This document shows positions 54,558 to 63,564 of a DNA stretch of 64,000 nt, in pieces. Position numbers and translations under genes: made by a program. The stretch is from Novosphingopyxis sp965218915. GTDB lineage: Bacteria; Pseudomonadota; Alphaproteobacteria; Sphingomonadales; Sphingomonadaceae. The notes below the pieces were generated by a model that searched no databases, had not been told where the DNA came from, and saw only the letters and a list, made by a program, of their open reading frames with translations. Where the stretch lies: positions 2,108,001 through 2,172,000 of the forward strand of contig NZ_OZ244708.1 in the NCBI RefSeq assembly GCF_965218915.1, in the 5' to 3' direction. The first letter of the stretch is position 1. The number at the start of each line of letters is the position of its first letter.

Positions 54558-55699
54558 TAAGTTCGGATTTCCTGATCATAGGTGGCGGTATTGCCGGCGT
54601 TTCGTCGGCAGCGCGGCTCGCGCTGCACGGGCGGACAACTTTGCTCGAAGCCGAAAGCGCATTCGGTTATCATTCGAGCGGACGCAGTGCGACCTACTAT
54701 CATTTTGGTATCGGCGATCACGTTGTCCGCGGTCTGACCGCATTTAGCCGACCTCACTTCGAACATGGCGATCATCACGGCGTGGGCCTCTCGGTTCCGT
54801 CGGCGACTTTATTCGTCGCCACTTCCGAAATGATAAAGAGGCTAACTTCGCTCGGGGAAGAGATGGGACCTTATAGCGACCGGCTAGAATTTCTCGATGC
54901 GGATGCAACCAGCAAGTTGGTGCCTGTACTAAAGTGCGGCGACAAGGCTATCATCGCTGGCCTGATCGATCGAAGCGCAAGGCAGCTCGACAGCGAAGCG
55001 TTGCAGCAGAATTATCGGGCGCAAATCAAGAAGCATGGGGGCCAGTCGATCACCGATGCAAGGGTTACGACCATATCGCGTCAAGCGGGTCGCTGGCTCG
55101 TTGCGACCGCAACCGGTGGCCAATTCGCTGCACCCATATTGATAAATGCCGCAGGTGCCTGGTGTGATGAGATAGCCAGGATGGCGGGCGTTACACCCCT
55201 GAACCACAGGTCGTTTAGACGTACGATAATCGCCTTCGAAGCTCCTCGTGACAGCAATTACCGCGAATGGCCGTTTACAAAGACCGCCGTCGATGACTTT
55301 TACATGCTACCGCAAGGCGGACTATTGTTGGCGTCGCCAGTCGATGAAGTGCCCAGCGAACCCGCAGACGTCCGGCCCGAAGATTATGACACTGCCCTCG
55401 CCGCCGCCAAAGTCGAACTCTATACCTCGATCAAGATCGGGCGAATTCGCCATAGCTGGTCGGGCCTGCGCACTTTCACGCGCGACCGCGTACCGGTTGC
55501 CGGGTTTGCGCCTGATGTGGAAGGGTTTTTCTGGCTAACCGGTCAGGGTGGTTGCGGATTGCAAACAGCCCCCGCGATGAGTGTTGTAACTGAAGCCCTG
55601 ATTACCCGCGCAGCTTTGCCAAAATTGCTAATAGAATGGGGCATCACAGCCGAAGTCATGTCGCCGAAACGGCCAGGGCTGTCATGCTGTAGTCTCTAA
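54554..55699 (+). CDS. FAD-dependent D-amino acid dehydrogenase, DauA-like
   Basis: 381 residues if translation starts at CTG 54554. DFLIIGGGIAGVSSAARLALHG is the FAD dinucleotide loop, then EAESAFGYHSSGRSATYYH and NAAGAWCDEIARMAGV, both matching D-arginine dehydrogenase. The C terminus has HSWSGLRTFTRDRVPVAGF and FFWLTGQGGCGLQTAPAM. No ATG, GTG or TTG precedes the FAD loop after the in-frame stop at 54548; a TTG at 54641 would delete it. CTG overlaps the M14 stop (CTGA), and GAGG lies eight bases before. It would oxidise D-amino acids to oxoacids. Confidence 0.8.
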   Translation: MISSDFLIIGGGIAGVSSAARLALHGRTTLLEAESAFGYHSSGRSATYYHFGIGDHVVRGLTAFSRPHFEHGDHHGVGLSVPSATLFVATSEMIKRLTSLGEEMGPYSDRLEFLDADATSKLVPVLKCGDKAIIAGLIDRSARQLDSEALQQNYRAQIKKHGGQSITDARVTTISRQAGRWLVATATGGQFAAPILINAAGAWCDEIARMAGVTPLNHRSFRRTIIAFEAPRDSNYREWPFTKTAVDDFYMLPQGGLLLASPVDEVPSEPADVRPEDYDTALAAAKVELYTSIKIGRIRHSWSGLRTFTRDRVPVAGFAPDVEGFFWLTGQGGCGLQTAPAMSVVTEALITRAALPKLLIEWGITAEVMSPKRPGLSCCSL

Positions 55700-55723
55700 A
55701 ATGTGCCTGGATCGGAAAGTACA

Positions 55724-57664
55724 ATGAATAGTAGTTTCTTCAAGTTGATCGCCTTTTTGCTGCTTGGGCTAATTTCGCCCGCTGTTGCTCATGCACAAGT
55801 TTCATCTCCTGACTATGACCTAATCATTCGCGGAGGCACTGTGATTGACGGAACGGGCAGTGAGGGGAGCATTGCCGATGTTGGAATTATTGGGGACCGC
55901 GTTATGGCTGTGGGCGACCTTTCCCAACAAATTGCCGCCACGGAAATTAGTGCTGACGGACTTTATGTGACGCCGGGCTTCATCAGCATCCACGATCATA
56001 GTGCACCAGAGGCATATCGCTTTCCCGTTAACTTGCTCACGCAAGGCATCACCACTGCAATCACCAACCCCGATGGCGGAGGCCCGCTCGATTTTGTGGA
56101 GCAAATCAGCGTCCCCCTGGGTCTCAACTACGGTGCCTATATTGGCTTCAACTCGATCTGGGACGAAGTAGTCGGCTCCAACGACCGCCGTGCCTCTCCT
56201 GCTGAAATCGAGCGTATGCAGGGGCTGGTAACGGAAGCCATGGCAAAAGGCGCTTTCGGATTATCGGCAGGTCTCGACTATAAACCCGGTTTCTGGGCCG
56301 ATACCGATGAAGTAATCGCCGTAGCCAAAGCGGGTGCCCTGTGGCGCACAGGCTTTACCAATCATGAGCGAGTCTATCCCGGCAATGGCTACAGCTCGAT
56401 GGCTGGAATGCGCGAAACAATAGAAATTGGCGAGAAGTCTGGGCTGATGCCCATCATAACTCATATGAAATTGCAAGGCAGGGATCAAGGCAAAGCGAAT
56501 GCGGCTCTTGCGCTTGCAACGGATGGAGCGAAGCGCGGACTAGACGTTGGCATGGATGCCTATCCTTACACTTTCGGTTCAACGAGTCTGGAGCAGCTGA
56601 CCATTCCCGCATGGGCGCAGGAGGGCGGTGAAGATGCCATGCTCGCACGTTTCAAAGACCCCGCCGCGCGAGAACGTATCGATGCCGAAACAAACGACCA
56701 GCTTGAAAAACGCTGGGGCGGCGCAGGCGGTGTTTATCTTTCGGAAATGCGCCGCGAACTGAGCGATGTTATCAAGGAAATGGGCGGCGTGTCGCCCGGT
56801 GAGGCTATCATGCGTTTGCTCGAACAGGGTGAACGCAGGGTGCTGCTTCGGTTTGGAACTGAACAGGATCAGGAGGCGCTTGTCAGCCATCCGCTAACCG
56901 CAATCTCCTGCGACTGCGGTGCAACGACGTCATTTACCGGCCATCCGCGCAACTGGGGTTCCTACCCCAAATTTCTCGGCAGCTATGTGCGGGAGAAAAG
57001 ACTGGTCAACTGGGGCGAGGCGGTGCGTAAGATGACGGCATTGCCTGCGGCGATGGTTGGCCTGACCGAGCGAGGATATCTTTTGCCCGGGATGATCGCC
57101 GATGTGACCGTTTTTGATCCCGGCACAGTAATTGACCGCGCTACCATGGCCGAGCCATTTCTGCCTTCAACCGGCATCATGTCCGTTATCGTCAACGGCA
57201 GAGTAGCCCTAAATGGCGGTATGCTCAGTATAGAAACACCAGGAAAATCCCTGTTTCGTTCGCCCCATGAACCAGCGCGATCGATGAATGTTGGCGTGGA
57301 TCGCAGCATTACGGTCAACGGTCAGATTGGCACAGCGGGGGTCACTGCGGACATCCAACTGCGACAAGACGCTGGATCAAATCGCCCCGATGGCTCGATA
57401 CATATCGGCGGCTTGCCTCACGGGGCTCTCACCATCGTCCCGAGCATTCTGCAGATCACTGACAAATGGGCGAGTATCACAGGAGTCGCAGCTATTGATG
57501 GCGGGACAATAAGCGCGATAACCATCATCGCTGAACAGGTCGATCCGTTTGCGAACGGGGCGGCCAGCTTAACGATATTGTCGGACGGAAAACCAATCGC
57601 GCAAGGAACGATGAAGCGCGGGGCGGTCGCGATATCGAACGAAACAAACGGCACGGCGGATTGA
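55724..57664 (+). CDS. Exported N-acyl-D-amino-acid deacylase (D-aminoacylase family)
   Basis: 646 residues. A signal peptide (LIAFLLLGLISPAVAHA) is followed by the amidohydrolase barrel. GFISIHDHSAPEAY gives the HxH metal pair, FTNHERVYPG and IITHMKLQG the other ligands, and ISCDCGATTSFTGHPRNWGSYPKFLGSYVRE the catalytic region of D-aminoacylases. Residues about 525-646 add a beta-rich domain not usual in this family. ATG 55724 (GGAAAG upstream) places the signal correctly. It releases D-amino acids for the neighbouring dehydrogenase. Confidence 0.9.
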   Translation: MNSSFFKLIAFLLLGLISPAVAHAQVSSPDYDLIIRGGTVIDGTGSEGSIADVGIIGDRVMAVGDLSQQIAATEISADGLYVTPGFISIHDHSAPEAYRFPVNLLTQGITTAITNPDGGGPLDFVEQISVPLGLNYGAYIGFNSIWDEVVGSNDRRASPAEIERMQGLVTEAMAKGAFGLSAGLDYKPGFWADTDEVIAVAKAGALWRTGFTNHERVYPGNGYSSMAGMRETIEIGEKSGLMPIITHMKLQGRDQGKANAALALATDGAKRGLDVGMDAYPYTFGSTSLEQLTIPAWAQEGGEDAMLARFKDPAARERIDAETNDQLEKRWGGAGGVYLSEMRRELSDVIKEMGGVSPGEAIMRLLEQGERRVLLRFGTEQDQEALVSHPLTAISCDCGATTSFTGHPRNWGSYPKFLGSYVREKRLVNWGEAVRKMTALPAAMVGLTERGYLLPGMIADVTVFDPGTVIDRATMAEPFLPSTGIMSVIVNGRVALNGGMLSIETPGKSLFRSPHEPARSMNVGVDRSITVNGQIGTAGVTADIQLRQDAGSNRPDGSIHIGGLPHGALTIVPSILQITDKWASITGVAAIDGGTISAITIIAEQVDPFANGAASLTILSDGKPIAQGTMKRGAVAISNETNGTAD

Positions 57665-57826
57665 GTTCATTTTAATGTTGCACCTTGCCTGATGCTATGC
57701 AAAGAATGACAATATGAGAAAAGTGTCCTATTATGAGAATTGGCGGCAAATCCTGAATGCGCATCCACGACGATGACATTAGATCGCCGAAAAAGAGATA
57801 ATCGGATATCAACTGGGGAGTTGGAA

Positions 57827-60184
57827 ATGAGCTGCAGGTTTTTGAAAGAGTTCGCAACACTCACATCAGGCGCGAGCATCGCCGCACTTACGGTGACTTT
57901 GATGCCCGTGTCCGCTGCGTTTGCGCAAGCGGCAGGTTCAGACGAAGATGTGATCGAACGCGAGGACAATAACACTATCGTCGTTACCGCCCAGCGTCGC
58001 GAACAGACTTTATTGGAAATTCCGCAATCGATTTCGGTTGTCGGAGGTGAAACGCTTGAGCGTCAGCAGGCGACGAGTTTTCAGGATTATGCGCAGCTCG
58101 TTCCGGGTTTAAATATAACGCAAGATACTCCCGGCGAAACCCGGCTCATCCTGCGTGGGATCAATACGGGTTCGCCTGGTTCTACCGTGTCTGTCTATGT
58201 TGATGATATACCGTTTGGAGCAAGCGGCAGTCTGTCAAACGCTGGTACTCTTGCAGGCGATTTTGATACATTTGATGTAGCGCGTGTCGAAGTACTGCGT
58301 GGCCCACAGGGCACATTATATGGATCGAATTCACTGGGAGGTGTTCTTAAGTTTGTTACGGTAAAGCCCTCAACCAGAGATTTCGAGCTCCGCGGACAAA
58401 CTGGTATCGAAGATACTAAAGGCGGCGGAACGGGTTATTCTGGCAATGCGGTTGTCAATATTCCGATTTCCGACATGTTGGCTTTTAGAGCTAGTGGCTT
58501 CTATCGAAAAAATGCGGGCCATGTGAACACTATCGGCCGTAATGCTAACAATGTAGATGACTCCGAAAGCTACGGCGGACGTGCGTCTGTGCTTTTCGAG
58601 CCCAGTGACGACTTTTCGATCCGGTTACTCGGAATATTGCAAAATTTGAGCACAGGGTCGTCATCTAGCTTCAATGTCGACCCGGTGTCACTCAAACCCG
58701 TAAATCCTATAACTGGTATTCGACAAGACCGGACAAGCTACAGCCGCATTGCCGAGACAAATGATCTTAAATACAGGCTCTATAGCGGCACGATCAGTTA
58801 TAATTTTGGATTTGCCGAAGCTATCTCGGTCACTAGTTACTCAACACAGGATCGTATAGATTTGAGTGATGCCAGCACGAATGCGGCGCGAGATCTTACG
58901 AATGCAATATACGCGCCGACTGCCCCTGGGACCGTCGGTCTAGGTTACAAAAATAACATAAGCGTTAAAAAGTTTACGCAAGAGTTGCGATTGGCTTCTC
59001 CCGATTCAGATATTTTTGAATGGCAAATTGGGGGTTATTATACTGACGAGAGCACGTTACTTGATCAAGAGTTTTTGCCTTTTAGTTTAGCTACGCAACA
59101 GTTTATTCCTACGCCTGCAACCTTTGGCCCTTTTACATTCGACAAGTTTGTGACGGCCATGATCGACGCGAATTACGAAGAAATAGCCGGCTTTGTTAGC
59201 GGGACAGTTCATTTGGGAGAGCGGTTCGATATCACTGCAGGCGGACGTTATAGTCACAACAAGCAGGACTCGGTTCAATCTGTCATTCAATTTGGCACCG
59301 GCTCCCCAGTATCTGGAAATTCTTCCGAAAACGTATTTACTTGGTCGGTGTCACCTCGTTTCGAACTTAATGATCGAGCATCGATTTATGCTCGGGTTGC
59401 GAAAGGGTATCGTCCCGGCGGACCTAACTTTATTCCTGTCAACCCTCCTCCAGGTTTTCCTAGCGAGTTCGACGCCGATACCCTCATCAGTTATGAAGCC
59501 GGTTTTCGCGGGGAAACGAATGACCGGACGTTTGGCATCGACGCATCGATCTATTATCTCGACTGGAAAGACATACAGATTCTCACGACTGTCGATACCG
59601 ATGCGGGGCCAGTCGGTGTTAATAGTAACGGCAGAAAAGCAGAGAGTTATGGTGCGGAAATTACTGCTACAATTCAGCCGGTGGCGGGCTTAAGCTTTAT
59701 TGCCAATGTGGCTTATAATATAGCAAAACTTTTGGAAGACACGACACCCGTAGCGGGCGGAACAAATCTTACCGGTGGGCTTGCAGGCGACCGCTTACCT
59801 TATGCGCCTGAATGGAGCGCGAATGTGTCGGCAGATTATGAATGGGCGTTATCCGGATCGGTGGACGCATTTGTCGGCGGCAATGTTCGTCTCGTAAGCG
59901 ATCAGTTTGCTGGCTTCTCTCCTGGATATCGCGCAGCTTTTGGTCGCCGTCTCGAGCTAGATGGGTATCCGGTTGTGGATCTTCGAGCCGGGATAAACTT
60001 TGACAGGATCTTAATTAGCGCGTTTGTGAAAAATCTGACCGATCAATATGGATTAACAACCGCTACTTACGGAACGACGCCCTTCTCTGTTCCAGTTGCG
60101 ATCGGTGGCCAAGGCATACCATTGGCAACTGCATCCAGTATCCGTCCGCGGACATTCGGTGCGACTGTCGGTTTCTCGTTCTGA
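57827..60184 (+). CDS. TonB-dependent outer-membrane receptor
   Basis: 785 residues. Signal peptide to about residue 37 (SAAFAQ), TonB box NTIVVTAQRRE, plug domain (IPQSISVVGGETL, TRLILRGIN, VYVDDIPFGA, VEVLRGPQGTLYGSNSLGGVL), and a 22-strand barrel ending in the aromatic GATVGFSF. It imports a ligand too big for porins; the flanking peptidases suggest a peptide or peptide-like compound. A GGGGAG site and ATG 57827 were chosen. A 162-base gap separates it from the deacylase gene, so it may have its own promoter. Confidence 0.93.
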   Translation: MSCRFLKEFATLTSGASIAALTVTLMPVSAAFAQAAGSDEDVIEREDNNTIVVTAQRREQTLLEIPQSISVVGGETLERQQATSFQDYAQLVPGLNITQDTPGETRLILRGINTGSPGSTVSVYVDDIPFGASGSLSNAGTLAGDFDTFDVARVEVLRGPQGTLYGSNSLGGVLKFVTVKPSTRDFELRGQTGIEDTKGGGTGYSGNAVVNIPISDMLAFRASGFYRKNAGHVNTIGRNANNVDDSESYGGRASVLFEPSDDFSIRLLGILQNLSTGSSSSFNVDPVSLKPVNPITGIRQDRTSYSRIAETNDLKYRLYSGTISYNFGFAEAISVTSYSTQDRIDLSDASTNAARDLTNAIYAPTAPGTVGLGYKNNISVKKFTQELRLASPDSDIFEWQIGGYYTDESTLLDQEFLPFSLATQQFIPTPATFGPFTFDKFVTAMIDANYEEIAGFVSGTVHLGERFDITAGGRYSHNKQDSVQSVIQFGTGSPVSGNSSENVFTWSVSPRFELNDRASIYARVAKGYRPGGPNFIPVNPPPGFPSEFDADTLISYEAGFRGETNDRTFGIDASIYYLDWKDIQILTTVDTDAGPVGVNSNGRKAESYGAEITATIQPVAGLSFIANVAYNIAKLLEDTTPVAGGTNLTGGLAGDRLPYAPEWSANVSADYEWALSGSVDAFVGGNVRLVSDQFAGFSPGYRAAFGRRLELDGYPVVDLRAGINFDRILISAFVKNLTDQYGLTTATYGTTPFSVPVAIGGQGIPLATASSIRPRTFGATVGFSF

Positions 60185-60189
60185 TTGGA

Positions 60190-60222
60190 AACAGGCCTCT
60201 GACTTGATCGGGGGTCTGTTTT
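60190..60222 (+). terminator. Possible terminator after the TonB receptor gene
   Basis: AACAGGCCTC and GGGGTCTGTT form a 10-bp stem, including two G-T pairs, with a 10-base loop and TTTT after it. It lies at the convergent junction with the PLP-enzyme gene. Confidence 0.5.
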
Positions 60223-60286
60223 CGAACCGCTACCAATCCAGGCACCCGGATTTCAAGAAAATGGGGGGCGATGCTTTGCCGCTCAA

Positions 60287-61597
60287 TCAACCGGACAAGC
60301 CCGCCATCAACTCGATAAACCGATCCACCTCGTCAGCCGTATTATAGTGACACAAGCCCACCCGAACGAGACCGCCCCGTTCCATCAGTCGGAGGCGTGA
60401 GACTGGCTCGACCCCGTAAAAATGGCCCGCCCAAGCGTGGACGCCCTGCTTAGCGAGAAATTGCGCGACAGCTTTTGGTTCATATCCCTCGATCGTGAAA
60501 GCGAAAGTTGGCACACGATCTTGCATGGAAGGAGGGCCATAGAGCCGGACCTTATTTTGCTTCCGCAAACCGTCGAGCAGCCTTTCGCCCAGCGCATGTT
60601 CATAGGCGAGGCACGCGTTCATTGCGTATTTCAGGGCGGTTCGCCGGTCTGCAGGTTTGGCATCCGATACTTCGCCGCCGACCCATTCGAGATATTCGAT
60701 CATGCCCAGCACACCGGCCTGTGCTTCGAACGATGGGGTACCAGTTTCCAATTTCGCCGCGGCCGGTTCATCGGGCGAGGGACGCAGTTTATAGACGGCC
60801 AAGTTTTCCAACAATTCGCGGCGGCCCCACAGCACACCCTGATGTGGGCCAAAAGACTTATACGGCGAGCAGGCCAAAAAGTCAGCACCCAGCGCCTCCA
60901 CATCTGTGACAATATGCGGCACTGACTGCACGGCATCGACAAATATCAGCGCATCAGACTGCGCACGGACAATCTTCGCGATTTGCTCCACGTTACTGAG
61001 CGTTCCCAATACATTGCTCGCGCAGGCGACCGCGACTAGGCGTGTGCGCCTGGACAAAAGGCTTGGCAGCATGTCGAGGCACAGTTGGCCGTCTTGCGGA
61101 TCAAAATCCAGCCATTGGACTGTAATTCTGCGATCCCGCGCAGCCAGCTTCCACGGCGTCACGTTCGCGTCATGGTCCAGCCGCGACAAGATGATCTCAT
61201 CCCCGGGCTGCCATGCTCGCGCAATTGCGCGCGACAATGCCAGTGTGAGTGAGGTCATATTCGGCCCGAAAGCAATTTCTCCGGCTTCGGCATTCAGAAG
61301 GTCAGCCATTGCTTGATGCGCGGCGACACTCAGCGCATCGGTATCACGCGAGGTCTGAAAAACACCGCCCGAATTGGCCGTACCGGTCTCCAAATGCTCT
61401 ATCATTCGCGCAATAGACTGTCGGCAGATTTGCGTTCCGCCGGGCGCGTCGAAATAGACGCGCGTTTGTCCATCGTCGCGCGTAGCAAGCGCCGGAAAGT
61501 TCTCGCGTACCCGTACTATCGGAAAACCTCTGGACGCTTGAGCAACGGGTTCTTGGGCACCTGACACGGAACGTAGTTTCCCTTCGAAAATGGTCAA
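60287..61597 (-). CDS. Class V aminotransferase, cysteine desulfurase-like (VC1184 type)
   Basis: 436 residues of PLP fold type I. VRENFPAL, VYFDAPGGTQICRQSI, HDANVTPWKLAA, FVDAVQSVPHIVTDVEALGADFLACSPYKSFGPHQGVLW with the PLP Lys in SPYKSFGPH, and the C-terminal GGLVRVGLCHYNTADEVDRFIE agree with the VC1184-like cysteine-desulfurase subfamily. Substrate unknown; it may act on D- or modified amino acids given its position. Thirty bases downstream of a CocE-like hydrolase gene on the same strand, so probably cotranscribed. Confidence 0.85.
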   Translation of the reverse strand: MTIFEGKLRSVSGAQEPVAQASRGFPIVRVRENFPALATRDDGQTRVYFDAPGGTQICRQSIARMIEHLETGTANSGGVFQTSRDTDALSVAAHQAMADLLNAEAGEIAFGPNMTSLTLALSRAIARAWQPGDEIILSRLDHDANVTPWKLAARDRRITVQWLDFDPQDGQLCLDMLPSLLSRRTRLVAVACASNVLGTLSNVEQIAKIVRAQSDALIFVDAVQSVPHIVTDVEALGADFLACSPYKSFGPHQGVLWGRRELLENLAVYKLRPSPDEPAAAKLETGTPSFEAQAGVLGMIEYLEWVGGEVSDAKPADRRTALKYAMNACLAYEHALGERLLDGLRKQNKVRLYGPPSMQDRVPTFAFTIEGYEPKAVAQFLAKQGVHAWAGHFYGVEPVSRLRLMERGGLVRVGLCHYNTADEVDRFIELMAGLSG

Positions 61598-61627
61598 CGC
61601 AGCTAGCGCCAGCCTCGCTTCGATTAC

Positions 61628-63526
61628 CTATTCGACCACAGGCAAGTCGATATAGGACAGATTTGCGGTATCGTGGTGAATGCTGTTGTCGGCAACAAGC
61701 GCGACGCTTTCATTTTCATTAGCGCCGCCGCTGTTGAGGTTACGCATAAATTTCGGGAAATTGGACGAGGTGATTTCGATGCGGATGCGGTGGCCTTTTC
61801 CGAATCGGATGCTGGTGGTCATCGGCGTCGGGTGGATCGTATAAACCGTGCCGGGCTCCATCATCACCTGCTTGTCAAAACCCTCACGATATCGCGCGCG
61901 CTGTATGGTATCGCCGATAATCCACGCCGTCCCATCGGGAGCAACATCGACCAGTTTCACCGCGAAATCGGTATCCTTGGCGCTAGACGACACATTCAGC
62001 ACCGCATCGACAAAACCGGCAACGTCCAGCGGCATTTCCAAAGGATCGCTGGTGTAAACAAGCACATCGTTGCGGGCCTCTATGGTACGCTGATCAGCCG
62101 GTCCTGGAATAACTATTCCTCCATTACAGCAGTCACCTCCGCCAATGGTCTGAACAGGGTTAAGCGGATCGTAGCGATATTTGTCCGCCTGCTCATCTGT
62201 ACCGGGCATAGCCATGCTCAGTTTGCCATCGCCGTAGAGGCTGTTGGCGTTGCCTTCACTGCTGAGATAAAAGCGTATATTAGTGGCGTTTGCGGGCGGC
62301 CATTGCTCTGCCGACTTCCACGCATTCTCGCCCATGTTGAAATATCGCACATGAGGGGTTTCAGCAGAAAATGCCTGTTTGTCGCCTTTCAGCCAGCGGT
62401 CGAACCAGCCGAATATCGCACCATCGATGTCAAAGCTGGTATCACCCATCTCGCGGCTGCCGATCACACTGTCTGGGCCGAGCTTGTTATAAGCGCAATG
62501 CACGCTCGGAGCAATTACGGCATATTGATTATCTCGTGTTTCCTTGTCTTTGCCCGCCTTACGCGCATGATTGAACAATTCCATATTGGGGCCAATTGAC
62601 ACATCATACCAGGAATTGAACCACAAAGCCGGAACGCCCCAACCCATATCCTCATGGTAAAGTCCGCCATCACGCCAAGCAGGATCATTTGGTGTACGTG
62701 AAATAAGTTGCTCAAAAGTGCCCTCGGGTTCGCCAAGATCCTTCATAATGTCGGCGACCGGCAAATGCGCAATCTGCTTGGACCAATCAACTTTTGGTTT
62801 GGACGCGTTCAGATCGTTATAAGAGGCGATCCGCGCGCGGGTTTTCTGGTCGAGTCCCGACGGTAGCTGAGCGCGCAGCGGGTTATCGACCCCATAAAGC
62901 CAAGGCGTGAATAAGCTGCGTGGCACGCCGCCTGTGTACCAATTCCCCTGCTCCTGAAAGCGGCCGACTTTGCCAATGCCTGCGCCCGACGCCATCGGCA
63001 CCATCGCCTTATGCGCTGGGTGGTCCATCCCCGCCAGCGCGAGCTGCCATTCCGCAGACGACGAGCAGCCAAGCGTGCCGACGCTGCCGGTCGACCATTG
63101 CTGCTCGGAGAGCCACGTCAGCGTATCATAGCCATCACTTTGCGGCTTCCCCAAAATCTCATATTCGCCTTCGGAAAAATAGCGACCGCGTTCGCTTTGG
63201 ACGACGAAAACATAGCCGTGCTTTACTGCCATTATAGCATAGCGCAACGTTCCACCCTTGATATCGTGTTCGCTATAGGGCGTCTTCCACAAGATCACCG
63301 GAAACGGCCCTTTGCCTTTTTTCGGTGTGTAGATATTGGTTGAAAGACCCACTCCGTCGCGCATCGGTACAAGCACCGCAAGCTGCCCATCGGCATAGGT
63401 TGCAAGCTCCGCCTTCAACGCCTCGTCGGTATATTTCGAATAATCCTGTGCCACTGCTGCAGTTGGAAAGGCAGCCATGATCGGAGCCGTCCATAGCGCC
63501 ACCGCGAATATGGTCCTGATTTTCAT
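61628..63526 (-). CDS. Exported CocE/NonD family hydrolase (X-Pro dipeptidase / alpha-amino-acid ester hydrolase type)
   Basis: 632 residues. The signal peptide ends near TAAVAQ. The alpha/beta hydrolase core has PVILWKTPYSEHDI, VQSERGRYFSEGEYE, and the nucleophile elbow GTLGCSSSAEWQ; later His/Asp residues complete the triad (SVHCAYNK). The C-terminal jelly-roll domain typical of X-Pro peptidases follows (LDVAGFVDAVLNVSS, TSIRFGKGHRIRIEITSSNFPKF). Relatives cleave amino-acid esters, acylated beta-lactams or Xaa-Pro peptides. It lies 38 bases downstream of a second such gene. Confidence 0.9.
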   Translation of the reverse strand: MKIRTIFAVALWTAPIMAAFPTAAVAQDYSKYTDEALKAELATYADGQLAVLVPMRDGVGLSTNIYTPKKGKGPFPVILWKTPYSEHDIKGGTLRYAIMAVKHGYVFVVQSERGRYFSEGEYEILGKPQSDGYDTLTWLSEQQWSTGSVGTLGCSSSAEWQLALAGMDHPAHKAMVPMASGAGIGKVGRFQEQGNWYTGGVPRSLFTPWLYGVDNPLRAQLPSGLDQKTRARIASYNDLNASKPKVDWSKQIAHLPVADIMKDLGEPEGTFEQLISRTPNDPAWRDGGLYHEDMGWGVPALWFNSWYDVSIGPNMELFNHARKAGKDKETRDNQYAVIAPSVHCAYNKLGPDSVIGSREMGDTSFDIDGAIFGWFDRWLKGDKQAFSAETPHVRYFNMGENAWKSAEQWPPANATNIRFYLSSEGNANSLYGDGKLSMAMPGTDEQADKYRYDPLNPVQTIGGGDCCNGGIVIPGPADQRTIEARNDVLVYTSDPLEMPLDVAGFVDAVLNVSSSAKDTDFAVKLVDVAPDGTAWIIGDTIQRARYREGFDKQVMMEPGTVYTIHPTPMTTSIRFGKGHRIRIEITSSNFPKFMRNLNSGGANENESVALVADNSIHHDTANLSYIDLPVVE

Positions 63527-63564
63527 AAGCTGATTTTTCTCCTGTTCCCGCGCATACTATTTAC

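Noticed and set aside
46091..60184. Microcystin degradation (mlr) cluster
   Set aside because: MlrB is a beta-lactamase-fold protein, but no MlrA (membrane CAAX-type protease), MlrC or MlrD homologue is visible.
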